A stretch of 64,000 bases of DNA from Microcaldota archaeon. GTDB taxonomy: Archaea > Micrarchaeota > Micrarchaeia > Norongarragalinales > UBA97. The DNA is taken from the NCBI GenBank assembly GCA_016194335.1, contig JACQBR010000015.1, forward strand, positions 1 to 64,000, in the 5' to 3' direction. How positions within the stretch are numbered: the stretch's first letter is position 1; every line of letters begins with the position of its first letter. Shown here one piece after another: positions 56,566 to 64,000 of this stretch. The notes below the pieces were generated by a model. That model was not told the origin of the DNA. It was given only the letters and a program-made list of their open reading frames with translations, and made no database searches. The translations under genes were made by a program, and so were the position numbers.

Positions 56566-56919
56566 AAAAGCCATGTGCAACTGAGGCAGAATGAGTGCAG
56601 CCGGCGCGCTCCCGCTTCGTGCAATGTGGCTCCGGGCGCGTTTCCAGGCCCGTTGCTCCGTCTTGTGGCCCCCGCGAGCACGGGGCATAACGCGTGTAGA
56701 GTTGCTCCTTCCGGCCTGGCTCTGTTGACGCATCAGCCCGTAACGCAGGGCAAGACATCTACGCCGCTGCCCGGCCGATGCCCAAAGCACGCTTTGCCCT
56801 AAGCGGGAATGTCGCACGCCCTGAAGGGGATTTGGCGCAGGCGCTTTCGCGCCGAGGGGACCCCTGGCTCCCCAAGCCAAGCGCGCCCGCTGCAGTAATG
56901 ATTTCGCCCCCAGCACCAT
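56566..56919 (-). ncRNA. Signal recognition particle (7S) RNA
   Basis: The signature helix-8 sequence lies at 56701-56719 on the minus strand (CCAGGCCGGAAGGAGCAAC), with the GGAA-type loop. TGCAGCGGGCGCGC (56894-56881) pairs with GCGCGCCGGCTGCA (56609-56596) as the base of helix 5. Terminal GGTGC...GCAC can form helix 1. A T6 run (GGCTTTTTTATC, about 56563-56573) could end transcription. The TATA box is CATTTAA in the repeats upstream. The exact ends are estimates. Confidence 0.75.
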
Positions 56920-56920
56920 C

Positions 56921-56979
56921 TTAAATGCCGAGGGTTTGTTAAATGCCGAGGGGGGGTTTGCAAATGCCTGGGGGGTTTG
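56921..56979. repeat. Three tandem repeats upstream of SRP RNA
   Basis: TTAAATGCCGAGGGTTTG (56921-56938), the same with four more G (56939-56960), then CAAATGCCTGGGGGGTTTG (56961-56979). Each includes a CATTTAA or CATTTG on the minus strand, a possible TATA element, so there may be several alternative starts. Confidence 0.6.
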
Positions 56980-57130
56980 AGGCAAAAGGGGATATTGTTT
57001 AGAATTGGCTTATTGTGCAAAGTTAGCCTCTCTCACCCCTTTTTATACTCTTTGAGGGAATGATGTAAATCGCGTTTGAGCCGTTTGTTCGAAGCGGAAG
57101 CGTTTTTCAGCTTGAGGGTGGTTTTGGGAT

Positions 57131-58222
57131 ATGGAGAGTATCGTGGGAGAGGCAATGAGGCTGGGCGCGGGTTCCGGCATTGGGAAAAAGCTGGACAGCG
57201 AGGGGTTTGAAACCCCGCGCATCGTCGTGGTGGGGACCGGAGGCGCCGGATGCAATTCAATCAACCGCCTTGCGCGCATGGGCGTGCGCGGGGCCGAACT
57301 CATCGCAATCAACACCGACAGGCAGCACCTTTCGATGATGGCCGACCAGGCGAAGAAAGTCCTCATCGGCGCGAGCATCACCCGCGGGCTCGGGGCGGGC
57401 GGCTATCCCGAAATCGGCGCGAAGGCCGCCGACGTTTCGCGCGACGCGCTGGAAAAGATGCTTGACGGCACCGACCTGCTCTTCCTCACTTCCGGAATGG
57501 GAGGAGGGACCGGCACCGGCAGCGCGCCCATCATAGCCCAGATTGCAAAAAAGGCCGGCGCAATCGTCATTGGCATCGTGACCTACCCCTTCGCGCTTGA
57601 GCGCGCGCGCCTCGCCAAGGCCGACGCGGGGCTCCAGTCGCTCACCAACGAGTCGGACACGATCATCGTCATTGACAACAACCGCCTCGTGGAAGTGGTG
57701 CCCAACCTGCCGATCGACCAGGCGTTTGCGGTTGCCGACGAAATCATCGCGCGCGCAGTGAGGGGCATTACCGAGACAATCACCACCCCATCGCTTGTCA
57801 ACCTCGACTTTGCAGACGTGCGCGCCGTGATGAGCAACGGGGGCGTGAGCATGATTGCAGTTGGCGAGGCAAAGGGCGCGAACAGGGCGGAGGAAGTGGT
57901 CCGCAACACGCTCTCGCACAAGCTGCTTGACGTCGACTTCACCGGCGCCACTGGCGTGCTGATGCACATCACCGGCGGGCCGGACATGACCCTTGGCGAG
58001 TGCAACCAGGTGGGCGAGATGCTCACCGAAAAGGTCGACCCGCACGCGACAGTGATTTGGGGCGCGCGCATCGACCCGCTTGCCGAGGGCAAGATAGAGG
58101 TGATTGCCATCTTCACCGGCATCAAGTCGCCCTACGTGCTCGGCAAGTCAATGCGCGAGGCCGGCAGCATGGGCGGCCACGGCAGGGGAAGGGGCGATGT
58201 TGAGGAAATAACGTTCCTCTAA
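57131..58222 (+). CDS. ftsZ: Cell-division protein FtsZ
   Basis: A 363-residue tubulin-like GTPase. The nucleotide site has IVVVGTGGAGCNSINRLA, the tubulin signature GGGTGTGSAP, and N-loop residues; the T7 loop NLDFADVRAVMSNGG provides the catalytic Asp. It is a genuine FtsZ rather than CetZ by these motifs. The C-terminus is short (GRGRGDVEEITFL) without a conserved FtsZ tail peptide. Polymerises to form the division ring. The leader is about 60 bases from a TATA-like box at about 57040. Confidence 0.96.
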   Translation: MESIVGEAMRLGAGSGIGKKLDSEGFETPRIVVVGTGGAGCNSINRLARMGVRGAELIAINTDRQHLSMMADQAKKVLIGASITRGLGAGGYPEIGAKAADVSRDALEKMLDGTDLLFLTSGMGGGTGTGSAPIIAQIAKKAGAIVIGIVTYPFALERARLAKADAGLQSLTNESDTIIVIDNNRLVEVVPNLPIDQAFAVADEIIARAVRGITETITTPSLVNLDFADVRAVMSNGGVSMIAVGEAKGANRAEEVVRNTLSHKLLDVDFTGATGVLMHITGGPDMTLGECNQVGEMLTEKVDPHATVIWGARIDPLAEGKIEVIAIFTGIKSPYVLGKSMREAGSMGGHGRGRGDVEEITFL

Positions 58223-58366
58223 TTTTTTTTGTCTGTTCCTTTTCCCGCATTTTTTTTGGTAATACCCTAGTTGACGCCACCTGTTTTGGAATTTGGGAAT
58301 TTTTTTCAATTGTTTTTTTTTTTTGCTTTGCCAGTTCCTTTCTCTATCAGCCAAGTATGCTTTATT

Positions 58367-58639
58367 TCAGAGGACTATCCCGAAGCCGCCAAACTCCTTT
58401 TCCGAAGGGATTTCTTTCTTCCTCACTTCCTCCACCCTAATCGGATGCGCGCAGGAAGCGATTCTCCTCTCGAATTCCGTAAGCGCCCCTTCCTCCGCGT
58501 CGCAAATTATTTCCACCGTCCCGTCGGGAAGGTTGCGCACGGTCCCGCGGACGCCCAATTCATCGGCAATTCCCTTCACGAACCGGCGGTAGCCCACCGC
58601 CTGCACGCGGCCCTTGACCAAGAGAACAACGGCCTGCAT
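58367..58639 (-). CDS. Acylphosphatase
   Basis: A 90-residue enzyme hydrolysing acyl phosphates. The active-site Arg is in VKGRVQAVGYRRFVKGIADE (GxxxR motif), the Asn in VRGTVRNLPDGTVEI. Complete. A long T-rich region (58220-58330) separates it from the convergent ftsZ. Normal length. Confidence 0.93.
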   Translation of the reverse strand: MQAVVLLVKGRVQAVGYRRFVKGIADELGVRGTVRNLPDGTVEIICDAEEGALTEFERRIASCAHPIRVEEVRKKEIPSEKEFGGFGIVL

Positions 58640-58670
58640 TGTGTGTTTCCTCCCGTCCGCTTTGGCGGCT

Positions 58671-59765
58671 TCATTTGCTTTCGTACCTAAACGCGTTGCC
58701 CAATGGCGATACCGGGAATTCGATTGCGGTGTAGGTCCCCCGCGCGTCGATAATGACTGCCGCAGTGCCGTCCTGCGCCATTTCGTGCGTCGCCTTCCTT
58801 CCGCCCAGCGCCACGCGGGCCCAGCCGCCCTCGCGGTTTTCCCACAGGCAGCGCAGGGGGTTTGCGCCCGTGATTGAGAGCACGGGATTGCCGTTTCCCG
58901 CCATTTCCACGCTGAACTTCGGGGGGTCGCCCACGAATTTCTTGTACGCCCGGACTATCCGGCGGTGGTCGGCGGCGGTGCCAACCCGTCCGAGCTTCCA
59001 CACCCTTCCGTTCTGGGCGTGGAGGAGTTCGGCATCGCCGTTTTTGGTGCTGACTGAGATGATTTCCTGCGGCTCGATTTCCGAGTTTTTCAGGTCGGCT
59101 TCAGAATGCGCGCTTCCGTTGTCGTGCACGTGGACGTCGGCAACCTTCACTCCGGAGAGTTTCCTTTCTCCAGCAAACCCCCTGCAGTCAAGCACGCAGC
59201 GCTGGTAGAGCAGGGTGAAGTCCTTGAGAAAGTCGGGTTTTTCCCCGATGTCGCTCCTGCTGCCGAGATGCTCGAGCAGGTCGTGCACGGCCGTGACGCT
59301 GGACTCCCTGCCGTTGGCAATTTGAGGGGAGTTTTTGGACTGCCTGTCGTCGGCAACGGTAAGCAGGAGCGCTTCCTTAGCGGCTTGGTTTCCCATCGCG
59401 AACTGCCTCAGCAGCCGGTAGTGCCTTTGGGAAGTGAGGTTGGGCGTGGGGATGAGCCTCAGCGTCCCGTTTGGCAGGCGCCACACTTCCGCCAGGGCCT
59501 CTCCCGAAAGCGACTTGATGTCGCTAACCACCAGGTTCACGAGGCTCTTTACGAGCCTGCGGTTCATCCGCATCGTTGGGTGCAGGGGAAGCTTGCGCGT
59601 TTCTGCAAGGGTCTGCGCCGCCATGTCGTGCCTTGATTCGAGTCCGGTTGGCGTCTGGCCGCGGGCTCCCGCGGAAAGATTTAAGGGAAAAAGCGCGAAT
59701 GCCGCAGGCAGCATTCCTGCAAAACGGCGCAGCCTACCATTTCCGAAAATTTTTTTTGCGGGCAT
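58671..59765 (-). CDS. Unknown exported protein
   Basis: A 364-residue protein from the ATG at 59765. A signal-peptide-like start (RRFAGMLPAAFALFPLNLSA) follows a basic stretch. The middle has VHVHDNGSAHSEADLKNSEI and a strand-rich C-terminal domain (GGWARVALGGRKATHEM, AVIIDARGTYTAIEFPVS). No family recognised. It follows trpS by 22 bases on the same strand. It may be secreted, but the signal is not textbook. Confidence 0.55.
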   Translation of the reverse strand: MPAKKIFGNGRLRRFAGMLPAAFALFPLNLSAGARGQTPTGLESRHDMAAQTLAETRKLPLHPTMRMNRRLVKSLVNLVVSDIKSLSGEALAEVWRLPNGTLRLIPTPNLTSQRHYRLLRQFAMGNQAAKEALLLTVADDRQSKNSPQIANGRESSVTAVHDLLEHLGSRSDIGEKPDFLKDFTLLYQRCVLDCRGFAGERKLSGVKVADVHVHDNGSAHSEADLKNSEIEPQEIISVSTKNGDAELLHAQNGRVWKLGRVGTAADHRRIVRAYKKFVGDPPKFSVEMAGNGNPVLSITGANPLRCLWENREGGWARVALGGRKATHEMAQDGTAAVIIDARGTYTAIEFPVSPLGNAFRYESK

Positions 59766-59787
59766 AGTGGGATATCCGGCTCGCCAG

Positions 59788-60930
59788 TTAGTCCTGCAAG
59801 ATGAACTTGTCCACAACCTTCCGCGCAGACTCGCGCTTGCGTTGGTGTTCCTTGAGGAACGCCATCACCTTCTCCGCAAGGTAGGCCTTGTTCTCGCCGT
59901 CGAGAATGTCTCCATTGCGGTAGGCCGCGAGGCGCCCGTGGAGTTTCTTGTCGTCGGGCTCGAAAAAGAATTTCAAATAATTGCACACGCTGCAGATGTC
60001 GGGATTGCCGCCGAGCCTGCGCTGCTCCTCAACCGTCGGCCGGCCGCCGGTGAACGCGCGCATCACTTTCTTCCCCGCCTCTTCGGGAGTGTCCGTGGTG
60101 TAGATGCTGCTTGACGGGTCGGACGCGCTCATCTTCTCCCCGCCCTTTAGCGAGGGGAGGAACTGCGCGTGGACGAGCGATGGTTTTGGATAGCCTATCT
60201 TTTCCGCAACGTCGCGCGTGACGCGGAAGTGCGGGTCCTGGTCAATTGCGCAGGGGATGAGCGTGTGCACCATTGCCTTTGGGTTGCCCGTCCTTTCCCT
60301 CTCGAGGGCTGAGGGGAGAAGCGCGGTGGCGCTCTGCATGCTGGTGAAGAAAATTTGGCCTATGTTGAAAGAGTCGTCAAAGCCGAACACCGCCTTTGCA
60401 GTGCTGTAAGTGGTGCGTTTGGCAACTTCAAGGGCCAATGGGTACATGCGGCTGGCGTATTTCGTGTCGAGGAAAATGTGCGTCTTGCCCTGCCTGAATC
60501 CCAGCGCTATGATGTCGAGTGCGTTTTCGTACGCGTACGACTGCGTCTCTTCGAGCGTGAGGCCTTCCTTGAAGAGGAACTTCTCGTCGTCGGTCATCTG
60601 GAAGTAGAGGGGGCAGCCAAACGCGTCCTGAAGGTATTTCGTGAACACCCAGGGGAGCAGGTGGCCGATGTGCGTGTTGCCTGACGGGCCGCGGCCGGTG
60701 TAGAGCGAAACGGGTTTTTTTCCCCCCGCCGCGTCCAGCCACGTGCCGAGGTCGCGGTGGGAAAAAAAGATTTTCCTGCGGAGCATGAAGTGCTCAAAGC
60801 CGGCCTTGGCGGAGATTCTCGCGGCCGCCTGCCCGTCAATGTGTTGCGTGCCGAATTGGCGCATCAGGGCCTGGTAATCAACAGCGCCGCGCACTTCCCA
60901 CGGCGTGACGACGAATTTTTCCTGCGTCAT
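59788..60930 (-). CDS. trpS: Tryptophanyl-tRNA synthetase
   Basis: A 380-residue class I synthetase charging tRNA-Trp. The HIGH-like motif is GRGPSGNTHIGHLLPW; the KMSKS-like motif is GEKMSASDPSSSIYT. A C-terminal Cys pair (DICSVCNYLKFFF) is present. Start is the ATG at 60930, overlapping nothing; the longer frame into the next gene is discarded. It follows the secreted protein at 60956 by 25 bases. Complete. Confidence 0.96.
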   Translation of the reverse strand: MTQEKFVVTPWEVRGAVDYQALMRQFGTQHIDGQAAARISAKAGFEHFMLRRKIFFSHRDLGTWLDAAGGKKPVSLYTGRGPSGNTHIGHLLPWVFTKYLQDAFGCPLYFQMTDDEKFLFKEGLTLEETQSYAYENALDIIALGFRQGKTHIFLDTKYASRMYPLALEVAKRTTYSTAKAVFGFDDSFNIGQIFFTSMQSATALLPSALERERTGNPKAMVHTLIPCAIDQDPHFRVTRDVAEKIGYPKPSLVHAQFLPSLKGGEKMSASDPSSSIYTTDTPEEAGKKVMRAFTGGRPTVEEQRRLGGNPDICSVCNYLKFFFEPDDKKLHGRLAAYRNGDILDGENKAYLAEKVMAFLKEHQRKRESARKVVDKFILQD

Positions 60931-60955
60931 TTTTCGCCCACGCCCACTTTTTCCA

Positions 60956-61564
60956 TCAGCGTCCTCGCCCGGCCCGGCCGCGTTTGGCGTAGGTGCGCCT
61001 GCGCCCGGGTTTTCCCCTGGCTGGACCTGAGTATTCCAAGAAGGCGGTGGCGATTGCGACGAGCACGACGAGAAGGGCGACTGCAAATGCGACGTTGAGG
61101 CCCACCGTGCTTTTTGAAGGCGCCGAGCGGGCGACCAAGTTGCCTGCGCTTGGGACGGCGATTGAGAAGGATGCGCTTCCAGCCTGCGAGTAGGCGTTCC
61201 TGGCGATTATCGTCCCTACGGCATCGGCCGCGTCCTGCGCGGCTGCGACCGTGAGGGTGAACACGCGGCGCTCCCCGCTTCGCAGCACCACCGCGTTTTC
61301 TGAATTGGTGGGAAGGGCAAACACGTCGCCTACGATGTAACCGGCGGGCTCTACCGCCGCACTGAGCGCGTAAGGCAGCGCGGGGCATTCGGGAGGATTC
61401 GTGTTCTGCACCGTTCCGGTCACGGTGAAGCTCCTTTCGGGCGTGGCGTCGTAAAGCGGCCTGTCCACCGCCAATGCCGGCGCGCTTGTGCATTCCGACT
61501 GCTGGGCGGATGCAAAAGGCGAGAGCAGAAGGGCGGCAATGAGCAGAACAAAGTGGGGCTTCAT
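60956..61564 (-). CDS. Secreted protein with C-terminal membrane anchor
   Basis: A 202-residue protein. Signal peptide MKPHFVLLIAALLLSPFASA; a NEW3-like or NPCBM-associated beta domain (DRPLYDATPERSFTVTGTVQ; LRSGERRVFTLTVAAAQDAA); then a transmembrane helix (LNVAFAVALLVVLVAIATAF) and a very basic tail (GKPGRRRTYAKRGRAGRGR). Such anchor-plus-tail proteins occur in archaeal envelopes. It lies 25 bases upstream of trpS. Confidence 0.7.
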   Translation of the reverse strand: MKPHFVLLIAALLLSPFASAQQSECTSAPALAVDRPLYDATPERSFTVTGTVQNTNPPECPALPYALSAAVEPAGYIVGDVFALPTNSENAVVLRSGERRVFTLTVAAAQDAADAVGTIIARNAYSQAGSASFSIAVPSAGNLVARSAPSKSTVGLNVAFAVALLVVLVAIATAFLEYSGPARGKPGRRRTYAKRGRAGRGR

Positions 61565-61826
61565 GTGACTCTATTAAGGGGTTGGGGTGTTTTTAATACT
61601 TTTTAGAACTGGGTTGGTTAAGTGTCTGTGCGCGTGCTACTCTGAATTGTTGCGGCCTATCTACTCTAGCTTCGTTCGATTGCCCTTTTTGGTTATGCCT
61701 TCAAAGTCGATGTCCGCATCTAAGTTAAAGTTAGTTGATCAAAAATAGGGTTCGAAAGCCTCCGGGTTTCCTTTCTTTATTTCGTCGGCCGCCGTTTTGT
61801 TCAGTCATAACACCTTGATGCTCCTC
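61565..61826. other. Intergenic region without recognised features
   Basis: The 262 bases have T-rich stretches near 61592-61604 (TTTTTAATACTTTTTAG), likely promoter for the gene at 61564 on the minus strand. No tRNA, hairpin or convincing short gene was found. Confidence 0.4.
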
Positions 61827-62882
61827 TCACTTTCCCTTGGGCGGGTTGGTGAGTTTCCATGCATCGGCAAACGCGTTTTTCTCTTCTTCGGTAAAGCCGG
61901 CAATCCGCCCAATGCCATCCAAGTCATCCTGTGTTATGTTCTGTTCGTAAAAGAGGTCCACATCGACCAGGCGGGGGAGGACGAATTGCCTGTGAAGTTC
62001 CCTCACCCTTTGGTTCATTCCAAGGTAATGGTCGGGGGGCTTGCCCCTTGCCTTTTCGCCCCTAAGGCCCGCTTGGCTCGTGCCTGCCAATAAGTCCCGT
62101 ATCCAAGTTCTGATTTCCTGCAATCCTGGGGGCACGTAAATGAAGCTCCGGTAGTCAGCGTGTACAGAAATGGCGGGGTAGAGTGCGTGTATTCCCTCAA
62201 TGACGAGAACCGGCGTTTGCATCGGGTTTATCACTACTTTTTTCGCGCCCCCTTTGTCAGATGGTTTTCCAGTTCGCACTTCAACCGGCCCGTTTCCCAA
62301 CTTGAATGCCTTGATTGCCCTTACGGCGGCGCTGATGTCGGTTCCCCGAGGGTTATCCCATCCCCCCGGAATGTCCTTGATGTCATCTGCCTTCTTGAAA
62401 TAAGCATCCATGTTCATTGTCGCCATTTTTTCGCCCAGCTGGGACTGCAATCTGCCGAGTGACGTGCTTTTTCCGGCTCCCCTCAGTCCTCCAACGACTA
62501 GGACTACTCTTCCCTTTTTTTCGCTGAGTTCTTCCGCTTGCTTGGCGAGTTCTAATGCGAATTCTTCAGGTGATTCGGCGCAGAGGATGGAGTTTCTCTT
62601 AAAGATGGTTGACGGCTGCCAAACGCGCCATTTCAGGGTCGGCCTTCTTTGGAGATAACTGGCAAGCAGCCTGTCCCGCCATCCTATGCTCGGCATTTCA
62701 TAGGCGGTCAGTTGCCGCTTGAGTTGGTTTGGCGTTCTGGTGGTTATTTCATGGTGGTAATAGCCTAAGACGAGATAGAGAGTGATGATGGAGGCGATTA
62801 AGGGAACGCCCGTTACGTACGAAAAGAGCGGCACTGGGGGAAGCAACGGGATGGAGGCGTAAAGCGCAACCAATGGGTTCAT
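61827..62882 (-). CDS. Membrane-tethered uridine-kinase-like P-loop ATPase
   Basis: A 351-residue protein. Two N-terminal hydrophobic stretches (LYASIPLLPPVPLFSYVTGV and PLIASIITLYLVLGYYHH) could anchor it. The P-loop is VVLVVGGLRGAGKSTSLGRL, followed by a NMDAYFKKADDIKDIPGGWD segment like the uridine/phosphoribulokinase acceptor loop (DxYF), and PVLVIEGIHALYPAISVHAD (Walker B-like), as in uridine kinases. Substrate unknown. An archaeal membrane-bound version is unusual. Confidence 0.7.
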   Translation of the reverse strand: MNPLVALYASIPLLPPVPLFSYVTGVPLIASIITLYLVLGYYHHEITTRTPNQLKRQLTAYEMPSIGWRDRLLASYLQRRPTLKWRVWQPSTIFKRNSILCAESPEEFALELAKQAEELSEKKGRVVLVVGGLRGAGKSTSLGRLQSQLGEKMATMNMDAYFKKADDIKDIPGGWDNPRGTDISAAVRAIKAFKLGNGPVEVRTGKPSDKGGAKKVVINPMQTPVLVIEGIHALYPAISVHADYRSFIYVPPGLQEIRTWIRDLLAGTSQAGLRGEKARGKPPDHYLGMNQRVRELHRQFVLPRLVDVDLFYEQNITQDDLDGIGRIAGFTEEEKNAFADAWKLTNPPKGK

Positions 62883-63112
62883 CTGGGAAACGCCCTCAGT
62901 AATATTTTCGGAGTGTTATTGTTCCAGAAAGGATGTTCTATTTATTCTCAAGCTGGGGTATTAAGCATTTGCCAACTTGAGTTTGAGATTCGAGGAAAGA
63001 GCAATGGCGTTCTACTGAAGGGAATGGCCGAACTTCGGGTTAGGACGGAAAAGTCCGAAGCGTGGCAAACCCGTCTCCCCCGCGCAGAGTTTTTTATTGC
63101 TCCCTCCCGTTA

Positions 63113-63206
63113 CAGTTTGAGGGGAGGTTGGGGGATTGGGCGGAAATTGGGAATTGGGAGAGTTGGAGTTTGGTGGGGTAGGTTGGAGTTTGGTGGGGGG
63201 TTGGAG
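63113..63206. repeat. G-rich tract with 20-bp-spaced direct repeats
   Basis: GTTGGAGTTTGGTGGGG occurs at 63162-63178 and again at 63182-63198, inside a G-rich stretch (GGGGAGG, GGGGGATTGGG and others). It could form G-quadruplexes on the plus strand. It sits between the TATA-like AGTTTTTTATTGC at about 63088-63100 and the start of the next gene. Confidence 0.5.
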
Positions 63207-63908
63207 ATTTTGAAACCGGGCTCACTTGCGATTTTCATTCCTGCACTGCTTTTGCTTGTGGCAACAGCATCAGTCCCATTCCCCATCATGCCATTCGTGT
63301 CCGGCCAGCAGGACGGTGCGGCAACGCAGGTGGTTGCGCCCGCGGGAGAGTTCGTCGGCCTCGGCGGCGGGAGCAGGCTGGTCCTCCTCGGCGTTTCTTC
63401 CGGCGGGAGCAAGGCGTACGTGCAACTGGTTTCCAAAACGCATTCCTCCACTTCAACATCTCTCGCCGCGCTTTCCCAAGGCGATTCGGCTTTCGTTTCC
63501 AATTCAATCAGGATAACCTACGCGGGCCCCTCCCCAACGGATGCCCAAAGCGCCGTTTTCTCCGTCGCTTCCGCCTCCTCCTCCATCTCCCCGTCTTCAA
63601 CCCCCCCGGCCGGCCTTTCCATTGGCGACGCGAGAATCGCGGTGAGGGCGTGGTTTGATTCGCAAAGGCCGGAGAACTTCCGTGCAGACGGGTTGCGCAC
63701 GGAGGTGAACGAGGCCGCGTGCATCGATGTTGAGGGCGATTGTTATTTCGCATCGCGCTACGGCTCCGTCAAATATCCCGCCAACCCCTCTCCCCAAAGT
63801 GCGAACGCCGATTTCGGCTCCCCCACTTTCGTCCGCGCGCGCGTCGTGGAGATAACGGCCTCGGGAAAAACACCGGGCCTCATCGTTTCGGAATGGAGTT
63901 CGAACTGA
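63201..63908 (+). CDS. Unknown exported protein
   Basis: About 235 residues from the TTG at 63201. A signal-peptide or anchor helix is LAIFIPALLLLVATASVPFP. A Ser/Thr-rich beta domain follows (LGVSSGGSKAYVQLVSKTHS, ITYAGPSPTDAQSAVFSVAS). Near the end ACIDVEGDCYFASRYGS has two Cys. Start codon uncertain: the frame is open upstream to 62913, but that part overlaps the promoter. Next gene starts three bases after its stop. Confidence 0.55.
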   Translation: MEILKPGSLAIFIPALLLLVATASVPFPIMPFVSGQQDGAATQVVAPAGEFVGLGGGSRLVLLGVSSGGSKAYVQLVSKTHSSTSTSLAALSQGDSAFVSNSIRITYAGPSPTDAQSAVFSVASASSSISPSSTPPAGLSIGDARIAVRAWFDSQRPENFRADGLRTEVNEAACIDVEGDCYFASRYGSVKYPANPSPQSANADFGSPTFVRARVVEITASGKTPGLIVSEWSSN

Positions 63909-63911
63909 AAA

Positions 63912-64000
63912 ATGCGGCAGAAGAAAAACCACTTCCACGAGCTGCTCGTGCTTGGCGCGGCGGGCCTCGCAATCGTCATCATCGGCGCGGGGCTCTACGC
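63912..64000 (+). CDS. Start of a membrane-protein gene (runs off the window)
   Basis: The first 29 codons read MRQKKNHFHELLVLGAAGLA then IVIIGAGLYA, i.e. a basic start and a hydrophobic helix, typical of a single-pass or exported protein. It begins three bases after the previous stop, so it is co-transcribed. Rest not in window. Confidence 0.6.
   Translation, partial: MRQKKNHFHELLVLGAAGLAIVIIGAGLY

Larger units (their letters stand above)
56454..57130. other. Non-coding region holding SRP RNA and the ftsZ promoter
   Basis: This 677-base stretch has no believable coding frame. It contains the SRP RNA on the minus strand (about 56566-56919), three upstream tandem repeats, and a TATA-like CTTTTTATAC at about 57040-57049 for ftsZ on the plus strand. 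Confidence 0.7.

Noticed and set aside
56545-56985. 146-codon minus-strand frame
   Set aside because: It overlaps the SRP RNA and is low-quality, Arg/Ser/Ala-rich; better explained as non-coding.
61730-61770. GGTTCGAAAGCC as tRNA T-arm
   Set aside because: No matching acceptor stem, D-arm or anticodon arm nearby.
1-64000. CRISPR array, rRNA genes, replication origin
   Set aside because: No regularly spaced repeats, no 16S/23S/5S motifs and no clear ORB-type repeats beside an orc1/cdc6 gene were found.

Overview
The window is archaeal chromosome of about 55% G+C by eye. Evidence: DNA topoisomerase VI A and B, an MCM helicase, aIF1A, aIF2-beta, aIF5A, RIO1 kinase, a Dim2-type KH protein, archaeal-type ProRS, Alba, LSm, Sec61-beta, a class III signal peptide protein, tRNA introns with bulge-helix-bulge (BHB) junctions, and TATA boxes about 25 nt before many start codons (leaderless transcripts). 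FtsZ and MinD are present, and secreted proteins carry CGNGxCE...C cysteine repeats. Together these suggest a small-genome lineage such as a DPANN archaeon (Micrarchaeota or Diapherotrites-like). That placement is inference; no rRNA gene is present to settle it.

Layout. 1-3.5 kb: 5' part of a giant Ig-repeat surface protein, coupled to an upstream winged-helix regulator and an ATTGATA-repeat promoter, then tRNA-Asn. 3.6-11.3 kb: SdpI-like membrane protein, HAD phosphatase, glycosyltransferase, topoisomerase VI operon, and two unknown proteins. 11.3-15.2 kb: translation and ribosome-biogenesis run (OB-fold protein, aIF2-beta, aIF1A, RIO1, Dim2) next to a presenilin-type protease. 15.3-21.7 kb: MFS transporter, a small protein, and MCM interrupted by two inteins. 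21.9-30.2 kb: a cysteine-rich secreted protein, SMC, and two VapBC loci. 30.2-37.4 kb: repair methyltransferase, Hsp20, tRNA-Gln with three introns, an S17e-like protein, a PIN/UPF0175 pair, ProRS, pilin-like protein, aIF5A. 37.5-41.6 kb: TatD, NYN, DUF2226-like, MinD, LSm, HIT, and intron-bearing tRNA-Ala and tRNA-Val. 41.6-48 kb: membrane proteins, a NusA-like KH protein, Alba and an RNase H-like protein, bracketed in part by two copies of a double-hairpin repeat, a decayed RelE locus, two GATase-like membrane proteins and Sec61-beta. 48-54.9 kb: methyltransferase remnant, a third VapBC, HD hydrolase, sialidase-like lipoprotein, HEPN/MNT pair, and tRNA-Ser with an intron. 55-64 kb: two tandem membrane-anchored Lon-type proteases, SRP RNA, FtsZ, acylphosphatase, TrpRS, secreted proteins, and a membrane-tethered uridine-kinase-like ATPase.

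The most notable signal is in the tRNAs. Four of the five tRNA genes (Gln, Ala, Val, Ser) are interrupted inside the D-loop at the same place, after GGYYAA. In three of them the exon GGYY pairs with a GGYU at the intron end to make a BHB-like junction. tRNA-Gln also carries an anticodon-loop and a T-loop intron. Separately, several genes have single-base indels, mostly at homopolymers, or a lost start. These are either real decay or residual assembly errors, and they should be resolved before the affected genes are interpreted.
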